Assembly (NCBI GenBank): GCA_035691285.1
Contig: DASSJI010000264.1
Location: 1-34,186 of the forward strand
Direction: 5' to 3'
Length of the DNA stretch: 34,186 bases
DNA from: DATFEN01 sp035691285
Lineage (GTDB): Bacteria > Acidobacteriota > Vicinamibacteria > Fen-336
The notes below the pieces were generated by a model. That model ran no database searches. It was not told the origin of the DNA and saw nothing but the letters and a program-made list of their open reading frames with translations. The translations under genes were made by a program, and so were the position numbers. Shown here one piece after another: positions 8,109 through 15,181 of the stretch. The stretch's first letter is position 1. The number at the start of each line of letters is the position of its first letter.

Positions 8109-9134
8109 TCACGCCGGCGCGACCCGGAGCCCGGAAGCCCAGGCGAGGCCTGCCGCGAGGAGGAGGCCAGCCGACAAGGTCAGGACCGGCGGGAAGAGCT
8201 CGCGGTAGCGGCGGTACGCGGTGGCCTTGATCTCGGACTTCTCGAGGCGGTCGATGCGCTCGAAGACACTCCGCAGCGCGGCCGGGTCCCCCGCCCGCAG
8301 GAACTCGCCTCCGGTGCGCTCGGCGATGCGCCCGAGGAGGTCGGGGTTCACGTTGACCTCGACCATCACCGTGTCCTTCACGATCGCTCCGGTCAAGGCA
8401 TCGCGCGCCCGCACCGGCATCGGCACCCGGCCGCCCCGACCGACCAGGATGGTGTACACGCGGACCTCCATGGCCTTGGCCATGTCAGCGGCGGTCGCGG
8501 GGTCGATCTCGCCGGCGTTGTTGTCGCCGTCGGTGACCAGGACCACGACGCGGCTCCTGGCCTGTGAGCGGCGCAGCCGCGTCAGGGCGGTGGCCAGACC
8601 GCTTCCGATGGCGGTGCCGTCGGGCAGCATCTCGAGCCGCACGTCGTCGATCTGGCGGAGCAGCACGGCGCTGTCGGTCGTGGGCGGCGCCTTGGTCAGG
8701 CTGCGTCCCGCGAAGACCACGAGGCCCACGCGGTCGCTCTCGCGGCGGCGGACGAACTCGGCCACCACCTCCTTCGCCACCTCCAGGCGGTTCTTCGGCT
8801 GGAAGTCCTCGGCGGCCATCGAGCCCGACACGTCGAGGGCGACGACGATGTCGACGCCCTGGGTCCGGACGTCCTCGCGCAGCGTTCCGTGCTGCGGGCG
8901 CGCGAGCGCCGCCGCGGCGGCGACGAAGGAGAGCGCGGCGAGGAGGACGGGCACGTGTCGGCACCGCGCGCGCCAGCCTGTCCGCACGCCGAGGAGCCGC
9001 GACGCACCAGGGAAGGAGACGGCTCGCGCCCGCGCGTCCCGCTCGCGGAGCCAGGCGGCGACGAGGACCAGGGGGCCCAGCGCCGCGGCCCACAGCCATC
9101 CCGGGTCCTGGAACCGGAAGCCTGCCCAGTCCAT
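8109..9134 (-). CDS. batA: BatA-like von Willebrand factor A membrane protein
   Basis: 341 aa starting MDWAGFRFQDPGWLW. The start ATG shares one base with the upstream TGA stop (TGATG). Two N-terminal hydrophobic segments (about 13-26 and 58-75) frame the short BatA N-terminal region, followed by a VWA domain with MIDAS motif ALDVSGSM near 96-103, TTD near 158-160 and LVTDGDNNAG near 204-213. A C-terminal membrane helix (VLTLSAGLLLAAGLAWASGL) ends the protein. The complete MIDAS suggests metal-dependent ligand binding on the periplasmic side. It is followed 10 nt later by batB. The frame remains open upstream of the ATG, but that part reads as out-of-frame Arg/Gly shadow of the previous gene. 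Confidence 0.9.
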   Translation of the reverse strand: MDWAGFRFQDPGWLWAAALGPLVLVAAWLRERDARARAVSFPGASRLLGVRTGWRARCRHVPVLLAALSFVAAAAALARPQHGTLREDVRTQGVDIVVALDVSGSMAAEDFQPKNRLEVAKEVVAEFVRRRESDRVGLVVFAGRSLTKAPPTTDSAVLLRQIDDVRLEMLPDGTAIGSGLATALTRLRRSQARSRVVVLVTDGDNNAGEIDPATAADMAKAMEVRVYTILVGRGGRVPMPVRARDALTGAIVKDTVMVEVNVNPDLLGRIAERTGGEFLRAGDPAALRSVFERIDRLEKSEIKATAYRRYRELFPPVLTLSAGLLLAAGLAWASGLRVAPA

Positions 9135-10039
9135 CACGCGGCCTTCCCGTCCGCCTGCGGCCTCGGCGCGAGGCGCGCCTCGAGGGCCGGAACGAGGGCC
9201 CGCACCGCGGCGAGATCGCGCTCGGCCTCCGGAGCGAGGGCGCACCCGTTGGCGAACTTGACCCGGTCGGCGGCCCCGGTGAGCTCCTTGAGCGGCGCGA
9301 CGAGGTCGCCGCCGTGGGGGTGGCCGCGGAGGAACGCGAGGGTCTCGGACGTGGTCATCTCGAGGACCGGCGCGCCGAGCCGCCGCTCCAGGTAGCGCTT
9401 CGCGACCGCGGCGAGCTGGATGTAGAACGCCCGGTACTCGCCGCGTGCGAGCAGGCCCCGCGCGGCGAGCGCGTCGAGAGCGCGCAGCGCCTCGGCGTCC
9501 GGCGGCACCTCCGGGACGGGAACGGCCGGAGGCGCGCCTCGCCTCCGCAGCCTGCCGACGAGCCAGAGGGCGATCGCGGCTGCGAGCAGCGCTGCCGTCG
9601 CGAGGGCGATCCAGAAGGCGCGGCCGATCGCGACCGGGAGCGGGCCGCGGATGTCGGCGAGCTTCTGCTGCTGCGGATCCTTCGGGAGGAGCGATGCGAC
9701 CTTCACGACGATCGGCTCCGACGCGGCCTCCCCCTCGGTCCCGTCGGGCAGGCGGTAGCGCACGGGGATCGGCGGAAGCCTCGCCTCGCCCAGCGCGAAC
9801 ACGGTCGCCTCGTAGCGACGAGCGCCCGGCTGCTCCGGTGCAGTCCCCGCGGGGGCCGGCCGCAGCTCGAACGCATCCGCCTCGAGCGCGCCCGGGAACG
9901 AGAACGCCGTCCCCTCGGGGCCGGTTGCGTGGAGCTCGACCGCGAACCTCTCCCCGACCGAGACCTCGGACTTGCCGGCCGTCGCGGTCACGCTCACGGG
10001 AGCGGACGCGGCGACGAGCAGGAGGGCGAGGGCGGCCAC
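9134..10039 (-). CDS. DUF4381-like membrane protein of the MoxR/Bat operon
   Basis: 301 aa starting with GTG one base after the DUF58 stop; a GGGAGAAGG lies upstream. A signal-like stretch (VAALALLLVAASAPVSV) precedes a small beta-rich periplasmic domain (VGERFAVELHATGPEG; PIPVRYRLPDG), one membrane helix at about 145-168 (RAFWIALATAALLAAAIALW), and a cytoplasmic helical domain including YRAFYIQLAAVAKRYLERRL. The layout matches the DUF4381/BatD-like short proteins found between DUF58 and VWA genes in MoxR operons. Function unknown. The stop overlaps the batA start by one base. Confidence 0.75.
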   Translation of the reverse strand: MAALALLLVAASAPVSVTATAGKSEVSVGERFAVELHATGPEGTAFSFPGALEADAFELRPAPAGTAPEQPGARRYEATVFALGEARLPPIPVRYRLPDGTEGEAASEPIVVKVASLLPKDPQQQKLADIRGPLPVAIGRAFWIALATAALLAAAIALWLVGRLRRRGAPPAVPVPEVPPDAEALRALDALAARGLLARGEYRAFYIQLAAVAKRYLERRLGAPVLEMTTSETLAFLRGHPHGGDLVAPLKELTGAADRVKFANGCALAPEAERDLAAVRALVPALEARLAPRPQADGKAA

Positions 10040-10040
10040 G

Positions 10041-10907
10041 CTAGCGCCTTCTCTCCCGGGCCTGGAAGAAGGCCGAGAGCGGCCGCTCGTACAGGTCGCC
10101 CGTGGCCAGGGCCAGCACGTCGACGCGGGTCTTCTTGAAGACGGCCCGCGCCGCCTCCAGGCCCGGCGCGCGAAGCGCCATTCGCACCTCGGGACGGGCC
10201 GTGTCGGCCACCACGCGCTGGCCCGTCTCCGGGTCGACGAAGGCCACGACGCCGGCCTCGGGCACGTCGCCTTCTCTCGGATCCTGGAGGTGCAGCGCCA
10301 CCACGTCGTGCCGCCGGCGCAGGGCGCCGAGCGCCTTCTCGTAGCCTTCGGCCTGGAAGTCCGACAGGACCGCCACGATGCCCCGGCGCCGCAGGACGCG
10401 CCGGGCGAAGCGCAGCGCCTCCGCGAGGTCGGTGCCGCGGCCCCGAGGCTCCCGGGCGAGCAGGTCGCGGACGATCCGGAGCGCGTGATCGCGGCCGCGG
10501 GCCGGCGGCACGTAGCCCTCGACGCGGTCGGAGAAGAGCACCGCTCCGACACGGTCGTGGTTGGCTACGGCCGAGAACGCCAGCACGGCCGCCAGCTCCG
10601 CCGCATAGTCGCGCTTCAGGACGTACTGCGAGCCGAACTCCTGGGAGCCCGACACGTCGACCACGAGCAGCAGCGTGAGGTCGCGCTCCTCGACGAACTT
10701 CTTCACGTACGGCGCGCCCATGCGCGCCGTGACGTTCCAATCGATGGTGCGCACGTCGTCGCCGGCCGCGTACTCGCGCACCTCGGCGAACTCCATGCCG
10801 CGTCCCTTGAACACGGCGTGGTAGGCCCCTCCGATCCCGGACTCGAGGATCGCCTTGGTCCGGATCTGGATGCGCCGGATCTTTCCGAGCGTCTCGCGAT
10901 CGAGCAT
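10041..10907 (-). CDS. DUF58 domain protein
   Basis: 288 aa starting MLDRETLGKIRRIQIRTKAI. The DUF58 hallmark is present at about residues 35-62: GRGMEFAEVREYAAGDDVR followed by TIDWNVTAR. A VWA-like fold follows with DVSGS near 83-87 in place of a full DxSxSM MIDAS, and LSDF near 177-180. No membrane segment is evident, so it is probably a cytosolic adaptor. DUF58 proteins are near-constant neighbours of MoxR ATPases and are thought to act with them as cofactors or substrates in protein maturation. It sits 18 nt downstream of moxR and 1 nt upstream of the next gene. Family call is secure, mechanism is not. Confidence 0.92.
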   Translation of the reverse strand: MLDRETLGKIRRIQIRTKAILESGIGGAYHAVFKGRGMEFAEVREYAAGDDVRTIDWNVTARMGAPYVKKFVEERDLTLLLVVDVSGSQEFGSQYVLKRDYAAELAAVLAFSAVANHDRVGAVLFSDRVEGYVPPARGRDHALRIVRDLLAREPRGRGTDLAEALRFARRVLRRRGIVAVLSDFQAEGYEKALGALRRRHDVVALHLQDPREGDVPEAGVVAFVDPETGQRVVADTARPEVRMALRAPGLEAARAVFKKTRVDVLALATGDLYERPLSAFFQARERRR

Positions 10908-10925
10908 CAGCGCGCCGGCCGGCGG

Positions 10926-11924
10926 TCAGGGCACCTCGACCCGCTCCAGGATCCGGTCCACGATGCCGTCGCTCGTCACGTTCTCGGCCTCGGCCTCGTA
11001 GGTGAGGAGGATGCGGTGGCGCAGCACGTCCTTGGCGATCTCCTTCACGTCCTCGGGCACGACGTAGCCGCGACCGCGGAGGAAGGCCACCGCCCGCGAG
11101 GCCTCCGAGAACGCGAGGCTCGCCCGGGGCGAGGCGCCGTAGGCGATCAGCGGGGCGAGGTCGACGAGACCCACCTCGCGCGGGGTCCGCGTGGCGGACA
11201 CGAGCGCGACCATGTAGTCGCGCAGGCGTTCGTCCATGTAGACCTCGCGCACGCGGCCGGCCAGGCGCCGCACCGCGTCCGCCTGCAGCACGCGCGACAC
11301 CGGGGGAACCTCGCCCGACAGCATGCGGTCGAGGATCCGCCGCTCCTCGGCCTTCGACGGGTAGTCCACCTTCGTCTTCAGCAGGAAGCGGTCCACCTGG
11401 GCCTCGGGGAGCGGGTAGGTGCCCTCCTGCTCGATCGGGTTCTGTGTCGCGAACACCAGGAACGGGTCCGGCAAGGGGTGGGTGGCGTCGCCGAGGGTGA
11501 CCTGGCGCTCCTGCATCGCCTCGAGCAGCGCTGACTGCACCTTGGCCGGGGCGCGGTTGATCTCGTCGGCCAGCAGCAGGTTCGTGAAGACGGGGCCCTT
11601 GCGCGCCGCGAACTCGCCGGTCTTCTGCTGGTAGACGAGGGTCCCGACGAGGTCCGCGGGCAGCAGGTCCGGGGTGAACTGGATGCGCGCGAAGCGCAGG
11701 TCCAGCACCTGGCCGAGGGTCTTCACGGCCAGGGTCTTCGCCAGCCCGGGCACGCCCTCGACGAGCAGGTGGCCGCGGCAGAGGAGCGCCACCATCATCC
11801 GCTCGACGAGGACCTTCTGGCCGACGATGACCTTCTTGACCTCGTCCACGGCGGCCTGCACCAGCAGCGCCTCCTCGCGGACGGCCTCGTTCAGGTGGGC
11901 GACGTCGACGTCGGTTCGGGCCAT
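10926..11924 (-). CDS. moxR: MoxR-family AAA+ ATPase
   Basis: 332 aa. Walker A GVPGLAKT at 57-64; Walker B with DE at 120-121 in LLLADEINRAPAK; sensor-1 region FATQNPIEQEGTYPLPEAQVDR near 175-196 with the arginine-rich pattern of the MoxR subfamily; C-terminal lid domain with GASPRASL. MoxR ATPases are helical-bundle-insert AAA+ machines that assist maturation of VWA-containing or metal-cofactor proteins. It is the first gene of the seven-gene operon, preceded by a strong AAGGAG 4 nt from the ATG and divergent from a Ser/Thr kinase gene across 94 bp. Complete and well conserved. Confidence 0.95.
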   Translation of the reverse strand: MARTDVDVAHLNEAVREEALLVQAAVDEVKKVIVGQKVLVERMMVALLCRGHLLVEGVPGLAKTLAVKTLGQVLDLRFARIQFTPDLLPADLVGTLVYQQKTGEFAARKGPVFTNLLLADEINRAPAKVQSALLEAMQERQVTLGDATHPLPDPFLVFATQNPIEQEGTYPLPEAQVDRFLLKTKVDYPSKAEERRILDRMLSGEVPPVSRVLQADAVRRLAGRVREVYMDERLRDYMVALVSATRTPREVGLVDLAPLIAYGASPRASLAFSEASRAVAFLRGRGYVVPEDVKEIAKDVLRHRILLTYEAEAENVTSDGIVDRILERVEVP

Positions 11925-12018
11925 GCTCTCCTTTCCCCGGGGCGAAGCTCCGCCCCTGCGTTTGACGCAGGGCGGCGGCGCAGGGACTCAGCCTATCGCA
12001 GGTTGCTATCATGCCTCG
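11925..12018. promoter_or_regulatory. Divergent promoter region between moxR operon and kinase gene
   Basis: This 94-bp gap must hold promoters for both directions. An imperfect inverted repeat, CGCCCCTGCG (11951-11960) and CGCAGGGCG (11966-11974) around TTTGA, could form a hairpin or an operator. On the plus strand TATCAT (12007-12012) lies exactly six bases before the kinase ATG, with no Shine-Dalgarno between, suggesting a leaderless transcript. On the minus strand only the moxR ribosome-binding site is obvious. All assignments are by eye. Confidence 0.4.
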
Positions 12019-13590
12019 ATGGCGATCCCCGAGCGCATCGGCCGCTTCCGGGTGCTGGACGTCCTGGGGCGAGGCGCGATGGGCATCGTCTATCGCGGCC
12101 TCGACGAGTCCCTCGACCGCCAGGTGGCCCTCAAGGTGATGGCAGGCCAGGTCGAGGCCGACGCCCGCGCCCGCTTCAAGCGCGAGGCGCAGGCCGCCGC
12201 GCGCCTGCAGCACCCGAACATCATCACGGTCTACGAGCTGGGGGAGCACGAGGGGGCGCCGTTCATGGCCTTGGAGCTGCTCGAGGGCGTCGACCTGCAG
12301 CGCGCGATCGAGGCGGGACTCCGGCCCGACCCAAGGGTGACGCTGCCCATCGTCCTCCAGCTCCTCGCGGGCCTCGGCCACGCCCACGAGCGCGGCATCG
12401 TGCACCGCGACGTCAAGCCGTCGAACCTCTTCCTCCCTCGTGGGCGGCCCGCGAAGATCATGGACTTCGGCGTCGCGCGCCTCGCCGCCGGCACGACGGC
12501 GGGCGGCGGCTTGACCTCCACGGGCATGGTCGTGGGCACGCCGAACTACATGTCCCCCGAGCAGGTGCGCGCCGCCGAGCTGGACGGGCGCAGCGACCTG
12601 TTCTCGGCGGGCCTCATCCTGTACGAGCTCGTCACCGGGGAGAAGGCGTTCCGGGGCGACACCATCGTCGCGCTGCTGTTCAAGATCGTCCACGAGGACG
12701 CGGACCTGTCGCTGATCCCCAGGGGCGAACGCTGGAACACGCTGCGGCGCGTGGTGGAGCGGGCGTTGCAGCGGGACCCCGGGCGGCGCTACGCGGACGC
12801 GTTGTCGATGAGCGACGACCTGGCCGGAGCGTGGCACGAGCTGGGCGGGGCGGGCGATTGGACGAGCGCAGCGGACCTCGGGCTGCTCTCCCGCAGCCAG
12901 CCGCGGGCCGTCGAGCTGGGCACGACCAGCCCGCCGCTCGCGCCGCCCGTGTCGCTGGGCACCGCGCCGACCGAGGCGGCCCCACTCGAGCCCGCGCCCG
13001 CCCCGCCGCCGCCGGCCGCGCCGTCGGCCGCTCCCCTGCGCCTCGCCCTGGCGCTGGGCGTGGCGGCCCTGGTGATCCTGGCCGGCACGGCCGTGCTGCT
13101 CCTGCGGCGACCGGCCGCCCCGGCCCCGAGCGCCGCTCCGCAGGCGACCGTCGCGGCCGCGCCCGTGACGCTGGCGCCGCCTCTGCCCGTCACTCCGGCG
13201 ACGGCGGCGCCTCAAACGACGCCCGCGCCGAAGCCCAGCACGACGACGCCGGCTCCGCCGCCCACGACGGCTGCGGCCGCCGAAGCCCACGAGCCGGCGC
13301 CCGTGAACGCGCGCGTGGATCGCGCCGACAACCTGCTCGCCGCCGGACGCTACGCCGCGGCGCTGGCCGAGGCCCGGGCCGTGCTGAAGCGCGAGCCCGG
13401 GAACGAGGACGCGCAGCAGATCGCCGAGGAGGCTGAGGCAGCCCTGCTCATCGAGGCGTGCCTCAAGAACGCCAGGGCGGCGCTGGCGCGCGGCGACAAG
13501 GACGCGGCCGTCGAGGAGCTGAAGCGGGGCCTCGCGGTCAACAAGAACGAGGCGCGACTGATGAGCCTGTGGCGGGAGGCCACGCAGTGA
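12019..13590 (+). CDS. Membrane-anchored Ser/Thr protein kinase (PknB-like)
   Basis: 523 aa. Hanks-type kinase domain at about 8-270: glycine loop LGRGAMGIVYRG, catalytic Lys39 in VALKV, HRDVKPSN with Asp131, DFGVAR with Asp149, then GTPNYMSPEQ. All catalytic residues are present. A proline/alanine-rich linker leads to one transmembrane helix at about 340-363 (LALALGVAALVILAGTAVLLL), then a long Ala/Pro/Thr-rich extracytoplasmic stretch. The C-terminal ~90 residues form TPR-like helices (NLLAAGRYAAALAEARAVLK). It probably senses envelope signals and phosphorylates cytoplasmic targets; the adjacent divergent Bat operon is a possible but unproved connection. The start was chosen where kinase homology begins (MAIPERIGRFRVLDVLGRG). 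Confidence 0.92.
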   Translation: MAIPERIGRFRVLDVLGRGAMGIVYRGLDESLDRQVALKVMAGQVEADARARFKREAQAAARLQHPNIITVYELGEHEGAPFMALELLEGVDLQRAIEAGLRPDPRVTLPIVLQLLAGLGHAHERGIVHRDVKPSNLFLPRGRPAKIMDFGVARLAAGTTAGGGLTSTGMVVGTPNYMSPEQVRAAELDGRSDLFSAGLILYELVTGEKAFRGDTIVALLFKIVHEDADLSLIPRGERWNTLRRVVERALQRDPGRRYADALSMSDDLAGAWHELGGAGDWTSAADLGLLSRSQPRAVELGTTSPPLAPPVSLGTAPTEAAPLEPAPAPPPPAAPSAAPLRLALALGVAALVILAGTAVLLLRRPAAPAPSAAPQATVAAAPVTLAPPLPVTPATAAPQTTPAPKPSTTTPAPPPTTAAAAEAHEPAPVNARVDRADNLLAAGRYAAALAEARAVLKREPGNEDAQQIAEEAEAALLIEACLKNARAALARGDKDAAVEELKRGLAVNKNEARLMSLWREATQ

Positions 13591-13591
13591 C

Positions 13592-13619
13592 GCGCAAGAC
13601 GCCCGCCGGGCTTTTGCGC
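13592..13619 (+). terminator. Intrinsic terminator after the kinase gene
   Basis: Starting 2 nt after the TGA, GCCC (13601-13604) and GGGC (13608-13611) pair around a GCC loop and are followed directly by TTTT (13612-13615). An outer arm GCGCAA (13592-13597) can pair with TTGCGC (13614-13619), competing with the U-tract. The GC-rich stem plus U-run is the only convincing rho-independent terminator I see in the window. Confidence 0.6.
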
Positions 13620-13644
13620 TAGGATCTACTCCGCGTCAAGGAGG
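13620..13644 (+). promoter_or_regulatory. Putative -10 and strong ribosome-binding site for the ferredoxin gene
   Basis: TAGGAT (13620-13625) is a plausible -10 directly after the terminator, although no good -35 is visible. AAGGAGG (13638-13644) is a perfect Shine-Dalgarno core 8 nt before the ATG at 13653, one of the strongest sites in the window, consistent with high expression. Confidence 0.5.
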
Positions 13645-13652
13645 ATCGTTCC

Positions 13653-13922
13653 ATGACCTACGTCATCGCGGAGCCGTGCATCAACACCAAGGACACGGCC
13701 TGCGTCGAGGTTTGCCCCGTCGACTGCATCCACCCCAAGAAGGACGAGCCGGACTTCGAGGCGGAGACGAAGCTCTACATCGATCCCGAGACCTGCATCG
13801 ACTGCGGCGCCTGCGTGCCCGTCTGCCCGGTCCAGGCGATCTTCCCCAAGGACGAGCTCAAGCCCGAGTGGGCCCACTTCGCCCAGATGGAAGTCGACTG
13901 GTACGCGAAGAAGAAGGGCTAA
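13653..13922 (+). CDS. 7Fe-type (3Fe-4S/4Fe-4S) ferredoxin
   Basis: 89 aa, no signal peptide: a small cytosolic electron carrier. Cysteines fall at 9, 17, 21, 25, 48, 51, 54 and 58. As in Azotobacter FdI-type and Thermus/Bacillus 7Fe ferredoxins, C9, C17 and C58 would bind the [3Fe-4S] cluster, C21, C48, C51 and C54 the [4Fe-4S] cluster, and C25 is the extra free cysteine. The first motif reads CINTKDTACVEVCPVDC, with seven residues between C9 and C17, excluding a simple 2[4Fe-4S] type. Redox partner not evident from the neighbours. Followed at 1 nt distance by the convergent DUF3592-like gene. Confidence 0.95.
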   Translation: MTYVIAEPCINTKDTACVEVCPVDCIHPKKDEPDFEAETKLYIDPETCIDCGACVPVCPVQAIFPKDELKPEWAHFAQMEVDWYAKKKG

Positions 13923-13923
13923 G

Positions 13924-15162
13924 TCAGGGAGACGCGACCGTCTCGACCCACGGCCAGCCCAGCCGGCCCCGCCGTACGTAGGCGATGGCCTCGGGGCCCC
14001 GGAGGCCGATCAGGTGCTCCGGGGTCGTCAGCAGCTTGAGCGTAGCGTCCGAGCCTGCGAGCCTGTACTCGAGCTCGTATTCGCGGAACAGGAACGCGTG
14101 GGTCGTCATCGTCCTTCCGACGATCGTGGCCGGCACCGGCGCCGCCTGCGAGCGATCCAGCCAGGCATTGGCCATGAAGCACCAGCACAGCGCCGTGAGC
14201 CCGCCCAGCAGGGGCGCACCCAGGGCGACCGCGATGCGAATCGCCCAGCCGTAGGCTCCGCGCCCCAGGAAGGGCGTGGCCAGCTCGACGGCCCTGCCCT
14301 CCGCCGCCGCCTGCTCGGCCCGCCGCCTGAGACGCTCCTGCTCGGAGCGATGGGCGAGGTAGAGGCCGGCAAGCAGGCCCCCACCCAGCAGGATGGCCCC
14401 CGCGGCCAGCGGCGCCGCGGCCCTTCGATATTCGAACTCCACCGGGTGATAGCGGCCGTAAGCGTACACGTTGGCGAAGAGGACGACGAAGATCGCCGGA
14501 ATGGCCGCCAGGAGCAGCGCCTGCGTCCACGGCGAGTCCGCGCTCGGCGCCGAGCGGGCCCTCAGGTGCAGGTCGGGGCTGAGCTCGAGGAACGCGTAGA
14601 GCCGCAACGTCTTCTCCAGTCGCCCGGGCAGGTACGCCGCGGTCACCGTGTCCCCTACTTTGAACGGCGTGTCGTAGGCGTCCTTCCGGTGGGACGAGAA
14701 GTCGTTCGACTTCAGGTCGGTGCTCACGGTCTCCCCGCTGTCCGGGTGCCTGAAGAGCACGCGTGCCACGAAGCCATGCGTGGTCGGGGAGCCGTTGACG
14801 ATGGCGGTCGGCGTCTTCACCAGATCCAGGACCCGGACGGCGAGCGGCAGGCCGTCCCGGACGTAGCGGAAGGGTCCCGCCCGCAGCGCCAGCGGGACGT
14901 AGCCGGCGGCGGCGAGGGCCAGGAGCCCCACGCCGATCCAGGACAGGTAGCCGAACGGCAGGACGTAGCGGGCGAGCACGTCGACCCCGGGCGCGCGCGC
15001 GAGCAGGAGGCAGATCGCTCCGGAAGCCGCGAGCAGGATCGCCGTCCTCCGGCGCCCGCGCGCGTAGGGCCCTTCGTCGAGGCGGTCGGGTATCGGGCGC
15101 GGCGGATGCCCGGTGAACTCCGGCTCGAAGGAGTGGTTCGTGGAAGGGAGCAGCTCCTCCAA
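13924..15162 (-). CDS. DUF3592-like multi-pass membrane protein
   Basis: About 412 aa from a TTG start, the earliest workable start after the upstream kinase stop 19 nt away; start choice is tentative. About five hydrophobic segments: ~41-57, ~70-92, ~213-230, ~249-268 and ~305-325. A beta-rich soluble part between segments 2 and 3 contains VARVLFRHPDSGETVST, KVGDTVTAAYLPG and a TLRLYAFLEL ending, which resembles DUF3592 proteins. The second half repeats the theme after the last membrane segment (YELEYRLAGSDATLKLLT), suggesting two related domains. Function unknown. Probably co-transcribed downstream of the PEGA/TonB kinase. Confidence 0.65.
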   Translation of the reverse strand: MEELLPSTNHSFEPEFTGHPPRPIPDRLDEGPYARGRRRTAILLAASGAICLLLARAPGVDVLARYVLPFGYLSWIGVGLLALAAAGYVPLALRAGPFRYVRDGLPLAVRVLDLVKTPTAIVNGSPTTHGFVARVLFRHPDSGETVSTDLKSNDFSSHRKDAYDTPFKVGDTVTAAYLPGRLEKTLRLYAFLELSPDLHLRARSAPSADSPWTQALLLAAIPAIFVVLFANVYAYGRYHPVEFEYRRAAAPLAAGAILLGGGLLAGLYLAHRSEQERLRRRAEQAAAEGRAVELATPFLGRGAYGWAIRIAVALGAPLLGGLTALCWCFMANAWLDRSQAAPVPATIVGRTMTTHAFLFREYELEYRLAGSDATLKLLTTPEHLIGLRGPEAIAYVRRGRLGWPWVETVASP

Positions 15163-15181
15163 GGTCGCCGCCGTCTGCGCG

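Noticed and set aside
4726..9395. Long open frames on the plus strand opposite the Bat operon.
   Set aside because: They are Arg/Gly/Ala-rich without motifs and lie exactly antisense to well-supported genes; expected in GC-rich DNA.
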